From Serinicoccus chungangensis (GTDB lineage: Bacteria > Actinomycetota > Actinomycetes > Actinomycetales > Dermatophilaceae), in NCBI RefSeq assembly GCF_006337125.1, contig NZ_CP040887.1, positions 1,612,001-1,676,000 of the forward strand: DNA of 64,000 nt, given 5' to 3'. The notes below the pieces were generated by a model. That model ran no database searches. It worked only from the letters and a program-made list of their open reading frames with translations, and was not told where the DNA came from. Positions 43,028-51,863 of the stretch are shown here, in pieces (positions within the stretch are counted from its first letter, which is position 1; each line of letters starts with the position of its first letter). The position numbers and the translations under genes were made by a program.

Positions 43028-43354
43028 TCAGTCGCGCTCCCAGGTCAGGCTGTCGGCCCCGTCGCCGAGCTCCACCTCGACCTCGCCCTCGATGTAGGTC
43101 CGACGCTCCTCGGTGGGTGCGTCGACCTGGAACACCAGACCGGCCGGCTCGGACCCGTCCTCGCGCACCGTGATGCGGACCTGCCCGCCGTCACGGAAGG
43201 GCACGGTGTAGCCGTCCTGCTCCCGCAGCGACCCCCGGTGCATCTGCGAGCGCTCCATGTAGTCCTCGAGCCGCTGCTCGGGCTGCTCGACCGCGAGGAA
43301 GGCCGTGCTGCGCTCGTGGCCGGCGGAGGGGACGGCCTCAAAGGTGTTCGGCAT
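43028..43354 (-). CDS. small acidic protein, unknown function
   Basis: 108 residues; no recognised domain. Predicted mostly beta (YTVPFRDGGQVRITVRED, RRTYIEGEVEVELGD), no membrane segment. GAGGAAG upstream of ATG 43,354 supports translation. Not evidently tied to its neighbours. Confidence 0.6.
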   Translation of the reverse strand: MPNTFEAVPSAGHERSTAFLAVEQPEQRLEDYMERSQMHRGSLREQDGYTVPFRDGGQVRITVREDGSEPAGLVFQVDAPTEERRTYIEGEVEVELGDGADSLTWERD

Positions 43355-43434
43355 CGGTCTGGCACTTCCTCGTCGTCGGGGATGTCGATGAGCCACCATC
43401 ATGGCAGAGCCGGGCGTCCCGGACGGCGACACCC

Positions 43435-44589
43435 TCAGGCGCGCCGGTCGAGCAGCAGCGCGACCTCGTGGTGCCCGGTCTGGGGGAACATGTCGAACAC
43501 CCGGGCGTGCCGCACCGCGTAGGACGGCATACGCGCCAGGTCGCGGGCCAGGCTCGTCGCGGCACAGCTGGAGTAGACCACGTGCGGCACGCCGGAGGAC
43601 TCCACCCAGTCGGCCAGCTCGGCGCCGACGCCCCGCCGCGGCGGGTTGACCACGAGCAGGTCGGGCCGCTCGGAGGTGGGCGCTGACCGGGCGTGGTCGG
43701 TGGCGTCCCCGGCGACGAAGGTGGTGCCGTCGGCACGACCCCGCAGGGCCGGGTCCTCCCGGCTGCGGAGCGCGCTGCGGACCGCCTCCGCCGAGCGCTC
43801 CACCCCGACCACCTCGCGACCGGGCGCCGAGGCGTGCAGCGCGAACCCGCCGACGCCGCAGTAGAGGTCCCACACGCGGGCCGGGCCGACCTCGTCGACC
43901 CAGGCGGCCACCTGCCGGTAGAGCGCGGCGGCGACCGAGGTGTTGGTCTGGAAGAAGCTCCGGGTGCCGAGGTGCAGGGTGAGGCCGCCGACCTGCACGG
44001 GCAGGGTCCGGTCCGGGGTCAGGACCTCCTCGGTCTCGCCCTCGAGCACGGCCTTGTGCTCCGGCTGCAGGTTGAGGCTGGCCACCCGCAGCCGCGGACC
44101 GCCGGCGCCGGTGCGCAGGTCGTCCACCAGGTCGACGACCCGTCGGCGCTGCCCGGGGGAGCGCAGCACGAAGCGGGCCATGAGCTCGCCGTCGGGGGAG
44201 TGGGTCAGCAGGACGTGCTTGAGCTCGCCCTGGCGGGTGGGCACGTCGTAGGGCGTCAGGCCGGACGACGGCAGCCGGTCGGCCAGGTCGAGCACGGCCG
44301 CGCGCAGCCCGGGTTCGTAGAGGCCGCACCAGCGCAGGTCGACCCCCTGGCCGGCCCGGTCCAGGATGCCGACGGTAGGGGCGCCCTTGCGGCCCCCGAC
44401 GACCAGCTTGGCCTTGTTGCGGAAGCCGGACTCGGCGCTCGGGGCCGGGGCCGACCACGCCCCGGGGGCGACCCACGGTGCCAGGGTGCCGGCCACCGAC
44501 GACTGCTTGGCGGCCAGCTGGGCCGGGTACGGCTCGCCCATGAGGGTGCAGGAACGGCAGACCCCCGCGTCGAAGTAGTCGCACTGCAC
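43435..44589 (-). CDS. rlmC: 23S rRNA (uracil747-C5)-methyltransferase
   Basis: 384 residues, class I RNA m5U methyltransferase. N-terminal four-cysteine iron-sulfur motif CDYFDAGVCRSCTLMG, then FRNKAKLVVGG, FFQTNTSVAAALY, SAM motif WDLYCGVGGFALHA and catalytic loop VVYSSCAATSLARDL. GTG 44,589 is preferred over GTG 44,598 because VQCDYFDAG aligns with the known RlmC start and TAGGGT (44,597-44,602) lies seven bases upstream as a leaderless -10. Confidence 0.9.
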   Translation of the reverse strand: MQCDYFDAGVCRSCTLMGEPYPAQLAAKQSSVAGTLAPWVAPGAWSAPAPSAESGFRNKAKLVVGGRKGAPTVGILDRAGQGVDLRWCGLYEPGLRAAVLDLADRLPSSGLTPYDVPTRQGELKHVLLTHSPDGELMARFVLRSPGQRRRVVDLVDDLRTGAGGPRLRVASLNLQPEHKAVLEGETEEVLTPDRTLPVQVGGLTLHLGTRSFFQTNTSVAAALYRQVAAWVDEVGPARVWDLYCGVGGFALHASAPGREVVGVERSAEAVRSALRSREDPALRGRADGTTFVAGDATDHARSAPTSERPDLLVVNPPRRGVGAELADWVESSGVPHVVYSSCAATSLARDLARMPSYAVRHARVFDMFPQTGHHEVALLLDRRA

Positions 44590-44631
44590 GAGCGCCACCC
44601 TAGGGGTGGACGTGCCGGGTGGCGCGCCCGC

Positions 44632-45150
44632 TCAGGGGCGTCCGGCGGTCCGCAGGCTGTCCACCGACAGCCGCCCCGCCCCGGTGAAGGCCAGCGGCAG
44701 GGTGATGCCGAGCAGCAGCAGGGCGCTCTGCGCGGTCAGTCCGCCGGGGCCGACGAGCAGCGTCTCGTCCTCGCCGAGGAAGACGCCCACCGACCAGACG
44801 GCGGCCATGAGCGCGGCGAGCAGGAAGCCGGCCGGGCGGGTGAAGAGGCCCACGGCGACGAGGACCGGGAGCGCGACGAGGCCGACCATGACCCCCCAGG
44901 CGACCACGTCGGGAGCGGTCGAGCCGAGCGTCGTGCCGGACACCTGGGCGGTGAAGCCCGGCATGTCGGTCGCCGCGCGGGCGCCCTGGACGACGAGGGG
45001 GAGGACGGCCAGGCGCAGCAGCAGCAGCCCGAAGTCGAGGCCCCGCCCGTGCGCCTCGACCGGGCCGGTGAAGGCATACCCCTCGTCCCAGGGGTCGTCC
45101 ACCTCACGGTGGAAGTCGCCGGTGTCGTCGGGGTCGACGCGCTCGCTCAT
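44632..45150 (-). CDS. DoxX-family membrane protein
   Basis: 172 residues; polar N-terminus of about 37 residues, then four hydrophobic helices with LLLLRLAVLPLVVQGARAA and GLFTRPAGFLLAALMAAVW, the DoxX/SURF4-like pattern. In mycobacteria, DoxX proteins join membrane redox complexes; the role here is unknown. Confidence 0.78.
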   Translation of the reverse strand: MSERVDPDDTGDFHREVDDPWDEGYAFTGPVEAHGRGLDFGLLLLRLAVLPLVVQGARAATDMPGFTAQVSGTTLGSTAPDVVAWGVMVGLVALPVLVAVGLFTRPAGFLLAALMAAVWSVGVFLGEDETLLVGPGGLTAQSALLLLGITLPLAFTGAGRLSVDSLRTAGRP

Positions 45151-45211
45151 CCGGCCACCCCGACCCTCCCGGGTGCGCCCGGGGGCCGCGGCGACGGCGT
45201 GTCCCGCAGTC

Positions 45212-45610
45212 TCACCGGCCGGCCAGCGCCTCGCGGAGCGCCGCGGCGTCGTGGGCCAGGTCGTCCTGGTCCCGCGGACCCTTGCGGCTCAGGTCGAAGT
45301 CGGCGGGGTCGGAGGTGGGGAAGACGTGGACGTGGGCGTGCGGGACCTCGAAGCCCTGGACGATGAGCCCCACCCGACGGGCGTCGAAGACCTCCAGCTG
45401 AGCCCGGCCGACCCGGGCCGCGACCTGCATGAGGTGCGCCGTGGTCTCCTCGGGCAGGTCGACCCAGTGGTCGACCTCGGCCCGGGGCACGACGAGCGCG
45501 TGGCCGGGGGTGAGCGGCTCGATGTCGAGGAAGACGGCGCAGACGTCGTCGGTCCAGACGACGTGGGCGGGGATCTCGCCCTCGATGATCCTGGTGAAGA
45601 TCGTGCTCAT
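45212..45610 (-). CDS. HIT-family hydrolase
   Basis: 132 residues with the histidine triad EVPHAHVHVFPT near residue 95 and N-terminal IIEGEIPAHVVW. HIT proteins hydrolyse nucleoside phosphoramidates or dinucleotides. Leaderless: TAGGGT (45,617-45,622, - strand) ends six bases before ATG 45,610. Confidence 0.92.
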   Translation of the reverse strand: MSTIFTRIIEGEIPAHVVWTDDVCAVFLDIEPLTPGHALVVPRAEVDHWVDLPEETTAHLMQVAARVGRAQLEVFDARRVGLIVQGFEVPHAHVHVFPTSDPADFDLSRKGPRDQDDLAHDAAALREALAGR

Positions 45611-45668
45611 GGCCCCACCCTAGGCTCGCGGACGCCGGATGTCCGGAGGGCGCGGCATACTCGCTGCC

Positions 45669-46379
45669 ATGACGACACAGATGGTGCTGGTGCCCGGGTT
45701 CTGGTTGGGGGAGTGGGCGTGGGAGGAGGTCGCCCGCTCGCTCGCGCAGCGGGGGTATGCCGTGGACGCGCTCACCCTGCCCGGGCTCGGCCACGACGAC
45801 CCGAACCGTGCGGTGGTGACCCCGCAGGACCAGGCGGACGCGATCGTCGCGGCGCTCGACCCGTCGGCGGACCGGCGGGTGCTCGCCGTGCACAGCGGGG
45901 CGGCCGTCCCGGGGACCCTCGTCCTGGACCAGCGGCCCGAGCTCGTGGACCACGTGGTGTGGGTGGACACCGCGCCCTCGGCGGACGGGGCGGCGATGGA
46001 CCCCGACTTCTCCGCCGACGTGCTCACGCTCGACGACCGGTGGGAGGACGAGCTCGCCGACGGGTCGATGCGCGACCTCACCGACGACCAGCTCGCGACC
46101 TTCCGCGAGCGCGCGGTGCCCGAGCCCGGTCGCGTGGTGAGCACCCCGGTGTCCCTCGGCAACGACGCCCGGCACGACGTGCCGGGCACGGTCGTCTGCA
46201 CGTCCTTCCCGGCCAGCGACTTCCGCTCCTACGCCGAGCAGGGCGTGAGCTTCCTCGCGGCCCTGCCGGACTACCGGTCGCTCACCTACGTCGACCTGCC
46301 CACCGGCCACTGGCCCATGTGGTCGCGCCCGGCGGACCTGGCGGACCTGCTCGACGAGGCCGCCCGCGCCGACCGGTGA
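45669..46379 (+). CDS. alpha/beta-fold hydrolase (methylesterase-like)
   Basis: 236 residues: LVPGFWLGEWAWEEVARSL at the start, nucleophile region LAVHSGAAVPG near residue 77 (HSG instead of the usual GHSxG), catalytic histidine in LPTGHWPMWSRP. Resembles plant-type methylesterase/hydroxynitrile lyase relatives. CATACT lies seven bases before ATG and may be its -10. The stop overlaps the next GTG. Confidence 0.82.
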   Translation: MTTQMVLVPGFWLGEWAWEEVARSLAQRGYAVDALTLPGLGHDDPNRAVVTPQDQADAIVAALDPSADRRVLAVHSGAAVPGTLVLDQRPELVDHVVWVDTAPSADGAAMDPDFSADVLTLDDRWEDELADGSMRDLTDDQLATFRERAVPEPGRVVSTPVSLGNDARHDVPGTVVCTSFPASDFRSYAEQGVSFLAALPDYRSLTYVDLPTGHWPMWSRPADLADLLDEAARADR

Positions 46380-47284
46380 CCCGGGTCGGGGGGCGGGGGA
46401 GCGGCCGGGGCCGTCCGGCGGCCGCGCTGCTGCGGGCGCTGGCGCTCTGCTACGCGCTCGTGCTGCTCCTGGGGGTGGCCGGCCTGTGGGTCGGTGCGGC
46501 GCTCCCGTGCGAGGGCGGCCTGGAGTGCCTCGGCCCGCCGCTGGGCGGGGCGCTGCTGGGCGCGGCCGCGGGGGCGCTGGCGACCGCCGTGCTCTGCCGG
46601 CGCACGCTGCGGTGGTGGTGGCTGCCGACCACGGCGGTCCTCGTGGCGGTCGCCACGATGCTCGGCTCGGTGGCCTCGTGGCTCGGGCTCGCGCTGGCCG
46701 TCCTGGCGCCGGTCGTCGCCGGTCTGACGGCGGTGCGTCCCGACGTGCCACCGTCCGCGGGCCTCGGGACCGGGGGCCGACCCTGGCTGCGGGGGGTGCT
46801 GGTCCTGGGGGTCGCGCTGGCGCTGCTGGCCGGCTCGTGGTGGGCCCTGGAGCGACGCGAGCGCGCCCAGGAGATCGCCGAGCTGGAGGCGGTCGACGTG
46901 TCGCTGGTCGCGCCGCCGGACACCGACGACCTGCGCCTTTCCACGCTGACGGTGCTCGACGGGTCGGTCCGCTACACGCTCGCGCGCGGTGAGGCGTCCG
47001 GGGCGGGTCACCTCGACGTCGCGCTGCGGCCCGGAGGAGGCGGGTGCGCCGCCCTCGACCTCCGGCCGTGCACCGACCTCGGGGACGGCACCGGGGTCTA
47101 CCGGCAGACCGGTGGCGACCACTGGGTCGTCGTGCGTGACCTGGGCGGCAGCCACGCACGGGTCAGCGATCAGACCCGACCGGGCCACGAGCCCTGGACC
47201 GAGGACGAGGGGCTCGCCGTCGCGCGTGTCCTGGTGCAGGTCGACGCCGCCGCGCTGGTGGACCGGCACCGTCGCGACGGCTGA
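46376..47284 (+). CDS. membrane protein of unknown function
   Basis: 302 residues. Four to five hydrophobic helices in the first 160 residues (ALCYALVLLLGVAGLWVGA, WLGLALAVLAPVVAGL, GVLVLGVALALLAGSWW) followed by an extracellular-like domain of about 140 residues with two cysteines (CAALDLRPC). No family recognised. GTG 46,376 overlaps the hydrolase stop (GTGA). Its end lies 59 bases from the dif-like site. Confidence 0.68.
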   Translation: MTRVGGRGSGRGRPAAALLRALALCYALVLLLGVAGLWVGAALPCEGGLECLGPPLGGALLGAAAGALATAVLCRRTLRWWWLPTTAVLVAVATMLGSVASWLGLALAVLAPVVAGLTAVRPDVPPSAGLGTGGRPWLRGVLVLGVALALLAGSWWALERRERAQEIAELEAVDVSLVAPPDTDDLRLSTLTVLDGSVRYTLARGEASGAGHLDVALRPGGGGCAALDLRPCTDLGDGTGVYRQTGGDHWVVVRDLGGSHARVSDQTRPGHEPWTEDEGLAVARVLVQVDAAALVDRHRRDG

Positions 47285-47343
47285 CGTGAGGCGGAGCACC
47301 GGGGGGAGCGGCAGGACCGCTCCTCGCGCGGCCGCTGACACTT

Positions 47344-47371
47344 ACTTGACATAATGTGCCTTATCGGCGTT
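47344..47371. other. dif: dif site: XerC/XerD chromosome-dimer resolution target
   Basis: A 28-bp AT-rich island between convergent genes. One arm is ACTTGACATAA (reverse complement TTATGTCAAGT), the near-invariant XerD arm of actinobacterial dif. Then a 6-base spacer TGTGCC, then TTATCGGCGTT, whose complement AACGCCGATAA is a XerC-type arm. Base composition and layout differ sharply from all surrounding DNA. It marks the probable replication terminus. Confidence 0.85.
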
Positions 47372-47375
47372 CTCA

Positions 47376-47777
47376 TCAGGGTGCTGCCGGTCCGTCCACG
47401 TTGACCGTCGGCGCACCGCTGCCGCACCGGACGACGACGGCCCGGGAGGTCTCGTCGCCGGGGTTGGACTCACGGTGCACGGCGCCGGCGGGCACCCGCA
47501 CGAAGTCACCCGGACCGGCCTCGACGACGTCGCCGCCGTCCGGACCGGACTCCAGCCGGAACGTGCCCCAGACGATGTAGAGCGTCGTCTCGTGCTCGCC
47601 GTGGTGGTGCCAGCCGGTGACCGCCCCCGGCTCGGTGTCCACGGTGCCGGTCCACATCCCGGCGGCGTGCTCGGCCACCCTGCGGCTCATCCCCGGTGTC
47701 GGGTCGGCCGCCTGCAGCGCGCCGTCGACGATGCGCCGGCACGGCTGGGCGGCCCGCTGGTCGGTGTGTGCGTCCAT
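47376..47777 (-). CDS. cupin-domain protein
   Basis: 133 residues; cupin motif 1 GWHHHGEHETTLYIVWGTF supplies the metal-binding histidines and glutamate, motif 2 PGDFVRVPAGAVHRESNP the last histidine. Probably a small metal-binding enzyme or sensor. Its 3' end almost touches the dif-like site (4 bases). Confidence 0.85.
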   Translation of the reverse strand: MDAHTDQRAAQPCRRIVDGALQAADPTPGMSRRVAEHAAGMWTGTVDTEPGAVTGWHHHGEHETTLYIVWGTFRLESGPDGGDVVEAGPGDFVRVPAGAVHRESNPGDETSRAVVVRCGSGAPTVNVDGPAAP

Positions 47778-47918
47778 GGGCCCATTCGACCGGTCGCGAC
47801 CCCGCCTGTCCAGAGCACCGCCGTGGGACCGACGCAGGCGTGACGCCACGGCGTCGCCCGCGGTGCGGTATACCGTGTGGTGCCGCAGGTGCGGACGGTC
47901 AGGCGAGGAGGACGACGG

Positions 47919-49010
47919 GTGGCGGAGGTCCAGGAGGACGGCGTCGAGCGCAACCTCTTCTGGCGCGCCATCCACCGGGTGGACACCTCGCGCCCGGTGC
48001 GGGCCTTCGTGCGCTACCTGCTGGTGCGGGGCAACCTGTCGGCCGGCGGGGTCACCATCTCCGCCCTGGTGTCCCTCACGGCCCTGGTGACCATCGGCGT
48101 CAACGGGTTCCGCGCCGTCCTCGGTCGCCAGCCCGAGCTGTTCGACCGGGTGGTCATGGCCATCAATACGGCCTTCCCGGGGCTGGTGGACGACGGCAGC
48201 AACGGCGGCATCATCGACCCCGACCGGCTGGTCCTGGAGCGTTCGCTGACGCTGGCCACCCTCATCTCCATCCCGGTCCTGCTGTGGACCGCCACCAACG
48301 TCATGACCGGGCTGCGCAACAGCATCCGGTCCATGTTCGGGCTCACCGGGGCCCCGATGCGCCCCTTCCGCGGCAAGGGCTGGGACGCCATCGGCATCCT
48401 CCTGCTCAGCCTGGCGGTGCTGCTCTCCTCCGCGCTGCTGAGCGGGTCCGCCGTGCTGGCCCGGGCGGTGCTCGGCGAGTTCGAGGTCAGCCGGGGCGCG
48501 AGCGGCCTGCTCATCCAGGTGGCGGCCGTGGTCGTCGCCTTCGTCGTGGACGCGGTCGTGTTCTACCTGCTCTTCCGGGTCACGGCCAAGGTGCGGATGC
48601 CCTCCCCCGACTGGTGGAAGGGCGCGTTGCTCGGGGCCGCCGGATGGGGCGTGCTGCGGGTGGCGGGGACGCAGGTCATCGGCGCCTGGGACAACCCGGT
48701 CTTCGCCTCCTTCGCGGTCCTGGCCACGCTCATCGTGTGGATCAACCTGGGGCTGCGCTGGGTGATGTTCACCGCGGCCTGGACCGCCAACCCCCCGCAC
48801 ACCAACCTGCCGGTCGTCCCCACCGAGGTGCACGCGCGGGAGACGCCGAACTACGTCACCCAGACCGTCCCCCACACCCTCGACTGGCCCCACCACGAGG
48901 TCACCGGGACCCTCATCCCGCACAACGGCGTCGCCGGCGACGTCACGGAGACGGGCCCGCCGCCGGACGAGCCGTCCACGGAGCAGAGCGCCGACCCGGC
49001 CACGCCCTAG
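47919..49010 (+). CDS. YihY/UPF0761 family membrane protein
   Basis: 363 residues with about six membrane helices and the YihY pattern (LSAGGVTISALVSLTALVTIG; WWKGALLGAAGWGVLRVAG; VLATLIVWINLGLRWVMFTAAW). Often mis-named ribonuclease BN. GTG 47,919 follows GAGGAGGA. Its TAG stop doubles as part of the TAGACT -10 of the next gene. Confidence 0.86.
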   Translation: MAEVQEDGVERNLFWRAIHRVDTSRPVRAFVRYLLVRGNLSAGGVTISALVSLTALVTIGVNGFRAVLGRQPELFDRVVMAINTAFPGLVDDGSNGGIIDPDRLVLERSLTLATLISIPVLLWTATNVMTGLRNSIRSMFGLTGAPMRPFRGKGWDAIGILLLSLAVLLSSALLSGSAVLARAVLGEFEVSRGASGLLIQVAAVVVAFVVDAVVFYLLFRVTAKVRMPSPDWWKGALLGAAGWGVLRVAGTQVIGAWDNPVFASFAVLATLIVWINLGLRWVMFTAAWTANPPHTNLPVVPTEVHARETPNYVTQTVPHTLDWPHHEVTGTLIPHNGVAGDVTETGPPPDEPSTEQSADPATP

Positions 49011-49019
49011 ACTCCGGCC

Positions 49020-50498
49020 ATGGACGGGGCCACTGCCACCGCATCCACGATGTACGCGGTCGTGCTGGCCGTCGAGTACGGCCTCAAGATCTGGGCCGTC
49101 GGGACGGTCCCGGAGAACCGGCGGCCGGGGGCGTCCTCGGCCTGGCTGCTGCTCATCCTCTTCGTCCCGGTCCTCGGGTTCCCGCTGTACTTCCTCATCG
49201 GCAGCAAGGTCGTCGCCGGGCGTCGGCACGACATCCAGCGCCAGGCCAACCAGCTCCTGGGCGACTATGCCGACACCCTGCCCGACCTGCCGCAGGTCCA
49301 GCCCGAGGAGGACCTCGCCTCGGTCCTGCGGATGAACCGCCGGCTGACCGGGCTGTCCTGCGTGAGCGGGGCGTGCGACGGGGTCTACCCCGACACCGCG
49401 GACTTCTTCGCGGCGATGGCGGCCGCGGTCGACGAGGCGGAGGACTTCGTCTTCGTCGAGTTCTACATCGTGGCGTGGGACGAGAGCACCGACGTCCTCT
49501 TCGCCGCCCTGGAGCGGGCCGCCGGTCGAGGGGTCGAGGTGCGCCTGCTGCTGGACCAGCTCGGCTCGCGCAAGTACCCAGGTCGTCGCCAGCTGGGGGC
49601 CCGCATGGAGGCCGCCGGGATCAGCTGGCACTACATGATGCCGCTGAACCTGTGGCGCGGGCAGTGGCAGCGACCGGACCTGCGCAACCACCGCAAGCTG
49701 CTCGTCGTCGACGGGCGGGTCGGGTTCGTCGGCTCGCACAACCTCATCGACCCCGCCTACGGCAGCGCCAAGAACGCCCGCATCGGCCGGGCGTGGAGCG
49801 ACGTGTCCGTCCAGGTCAGCGGGGACGTCGTCCTGCAGCTCTCCGCCGTCTTCGTCACCGACTGGTTCACCGAGACCTCGGAGAACCTCAGCCTGGACCG
49901 CGAGCGCTACTTCCCCGACCAGCCCGACCTGGTGCCCGGCGGGGCGGCCCACGCCATGCAGCTCGTGCCGTCCGGTCCCGGCTTCCCCACCGAGCCCAAC
50001 TGGCGGCAGTTCGTCGCGCTCGTGCACCTGGCGCGCGAGCGGGTCGCCATCACCAGCCCCTACTTCGTGCCGGACGAGGCGCTGCTGGCCGCGATCACCA
50101 GTGCCGTCTACCGGGGTGTGCAGGTCGAGCTGTTCGTCGGCGAGGAGGCCGACCAGTTCCTCGTCGGGCACGCCCAGCGCTCCTACTACCAGGTGCTGCT
50201 CGAGGCCGGTGTCGTCATCCACCTCTACCCCGCGCCCACGGTGCTGCACGGCAAGTACCTGACGATCGACGACCGGGTCGCGGTGATCGGGTCCAGCAAC
50301 ATGGACTTCCGTTCGTTCGCGCTGACCTACGAGGTCATGCTGCTCGCCTTCGGCGGCGACCTCGTCGCCCGGCTGCAGGAGAACGACGAGGCCTACCGTC
50401 AGGCGTCCCGGGTCCTGACGCTGCAGGAGTGGGCGGGGCGACCGTGGCACCAGCGCTACGTGGACAACGTCTGCCGGCTCACCTCGGCGCTCATGTGA
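49020..50498 (+). CDS. cls: cardiolipin synthase (phospholipase D family)
   Basis: 492 residues. Two N-terminal membrane helices, then two HKD catalytic motifs: NHRKLLVVDGRVGFVGSHN near residue 221 and LHGKYLTIDDRVAVIGSSN near 410. Joins two phosphatidylglycerols to cardiolipin. Leaderless: TAGACT (49,008-49,013) ends six bases before ATG and overlaps the yihY stop codon. Confidence 0.93.
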   Translation: MDGATATASTMYAVVLAVEYGLKIWAVGTVPENRRPGASSAWLLLILFVPVLGFPLYFLIGSKVVAGRRHDIQRQANQLLGDYADTLPDLPQVQPEEDLASVLRMNRRLTGLSCVSGACDGVYPDTADFFAAMAAAVDEAEDFVFVEFYIVAWDESTDVLFAALERAAGRGVEVRLLLDQLGSRKYPGRRQLGARMEAAGISWHYMMPLNLWRGQWQRPDLRNHRKLLVVDGRVGFVGSHNLIDPAYGSAKNARIGRAWSDVSVQVSGDVVLQLSAVFVTDWFTETSENLSLDRERYFPDQPDLVPGGAAHAMQLVPSGPGFPTEPNWRQFVALVHLARERVAITSPYFVPDEALLAAITSAVYRGVQVELFVGEEADQFLVGHAQRSYYQVLLEAGVVIHLYPAPTVLHGKYLTIDDRVAVIGSSNMDFRSFALTYEVMLLAFGGDLVARLQENDEAYRQASRVLTLQEWAGRPWHQRYVDNVCRLTSALM

Positions 50499-50572
50499 CC
50501 CACCCTGGCGCAGCGGGTCGGCCCGCTGACCCACGGGCTGCGCAGCGGCGCCCGGCCCCCTAGCGTGAGGAC

Positions 50573-51397
50573 ATGCATACCCTTCCTGACGGCACCACGC
50601 TCCCCCACGTCGGCTTCGGCACCTACCCCCTGCGCGGCGAGGAGGGGATCGAGGCCATGGTGTCCGCCCTCGAGGCGGGCTACCGCTATCTCGACACCGC
50701 GGTCAACTACGAGAACGAGCGCGAGGTCGGTGAGGCGCTGCGCCGCAGCGGCGTCCCCCGCGCCGAGGTGCTGGTCGCGACCAAGATCCCCGGGCGGGCG
50801 CACGAGCGCGCCGCGGCGATCGAGTCCGTCGAGCAGTCGCTGGAGCGGCTCGGCCTGGAGCAGGTCGACGTCGCCCTGGTGCACTGGCCCAACCCGTCGC
50901 AGGGCCGGTACGTCGAGGCCGTCGAGGCCCTGCTGGAGTGCCGGGACCGGGGGCTCGTGCGAGGGGTCGGCACCAGCAACTACACCGCCGCCCACCTGGA
51001 CGAGGTCGTCCGGGCCACCGGTGAGACCCCGGTGCTCAACCAGGTCGAGTGCCACCCCCTCTTCCCCCAGTCCGACCTGCTGGAGGTGCACGCGGACCTC
51101 GGCGTGCTCACGCAGGCGTGGAGCCCGCTGGGCAAGCGGCAGGCGCAGTACGACGCCGAGGCGGTGGCCGGCCCGGCAGGCCGGCTCGGCGTCTCCCCCG
51201 CCCAGGTCATCCTGCGCTGGCACCTGCAGCGCGGGGTGATGCCGCTGCCGAAGTCCGCGACCCCCGCGCGTCAGCGGGCCAACCTCGACGTGCTCGACGT
51301 CGAGCTCACCGACGCGGAGGTCCGGGCCATCACCGCGCTCGGCCGGCCGGACGGACGGCTCTTCGGCGGGGACCCGGAGACGCACGAGGAGATGTGA
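50573..51397 (+). CDS. aldo/keto reductase
   Basis: 274 residues, TIM-barrel AKR. Catalytic set visible: Asp in YRYLDTAVNYENE with Tyr close by, Lys in LVATKIPGR, His in VALVHWPNP; NADPH-site PLPKSATPARQRAN. Similar to 2,5-diketogluconate reductases; substrate unknown. Leaderless: TAGCGT (50,561-50,566) six bases before ATG. Confidence 0.92.
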   Translation: MHTLPDGTTLPHVGFGTYPLRGEEGIEAMVSALEAGYRYLDTAVNYENEREVGEALRRSGVPRAEVLVATKIPGRAHERAAAIESVEQSLERLGLEQVDVALVHWPNPSQGRYVEAVEALLECRDRGLVRGVGTSNYTAAHLDEVVRATGETPVLNQVECHPLFPQSDLLEVHADLGVLTQAWSPLGKRQAQYDAEAVAGPAGRLGVSPAQVILRWHLQRGVMPLPKSATPARQRANLDVLDVELTDAEVRAITALGRPDGRLFGGDPETHEEM

Positions 51398-51502
51398 GCG
51401 AGGGCCGGCGGCCCCGTCCACACCCGCCCGGCGGCTCGCCGCCCGTCCACAGATCCGCCGCACCCTCTCCCCCACGCCCGGCGACCCGGTCATCGTGGAC
51501 CC

Positions 51503-51862
51503 ATGACGACCACAGCGGCGGCACCGGCCAACGAGGTGCACCTGCGCGGGCGGGTGAGCGGTGCCCCGACGCAGCGGGAGCTGCCCAGCGGCGACGTCCT
51601 GGTCCAGCTGCGGGTGGTCGTGCCGCGGCCCCGGCGGCGGGGCCGCTCCAGGGCGTCCGGGTCGGCCCAGCGGGTGGACACCATCGACGTGTCCTGCTGG
51701 ACGGCACGGGCCAGGGCAGCCGCGCTGCGGCTGCAGGACGGCGCCGGGGTCGAGGTGACCGGCGCCCTGCGCCGGCGCTTCTTCCGCACCGGTGCGGGGG
51801 CCGCCTCCCGCTACGACGTCGAGGCGACGTCGCTGCGCGCGGTCCCGACGCCGGGGCCGTGA
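51503..51862 (+). CDS. SSB-like OB-fold protein
   Basis: 119 residues with a single-strand-binding OB fold: NEVHLRGRVSGAPTQRELPSGD at the start, TIDVSCWTARARAAALRLQDG in the middle, VEVTGALRRRFFR at the end. It lacks the acidic C-terminal tail of the main SSB and has a basic loop, so it is a paralogue with an accessory role. Confidence 0.82.
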   Translation: MTTTAAAPANEVHLRGRVSGAPTQRELPSGDVLVQLRVVVPRPRRRGRSRASGSAQRVDTIDVSCWTARARAAALRLQDGAGVEVTGALRRRFFRTGAGAASRYDVEATSLRAVPTPGP

Positions 51863-51863
51863 C

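Noticed and set aside
47919..49010. Ribonuclease BN
   Set aside because: Old name for YihY proteins; the protein is an integral membrane protein with no nuclease motif.
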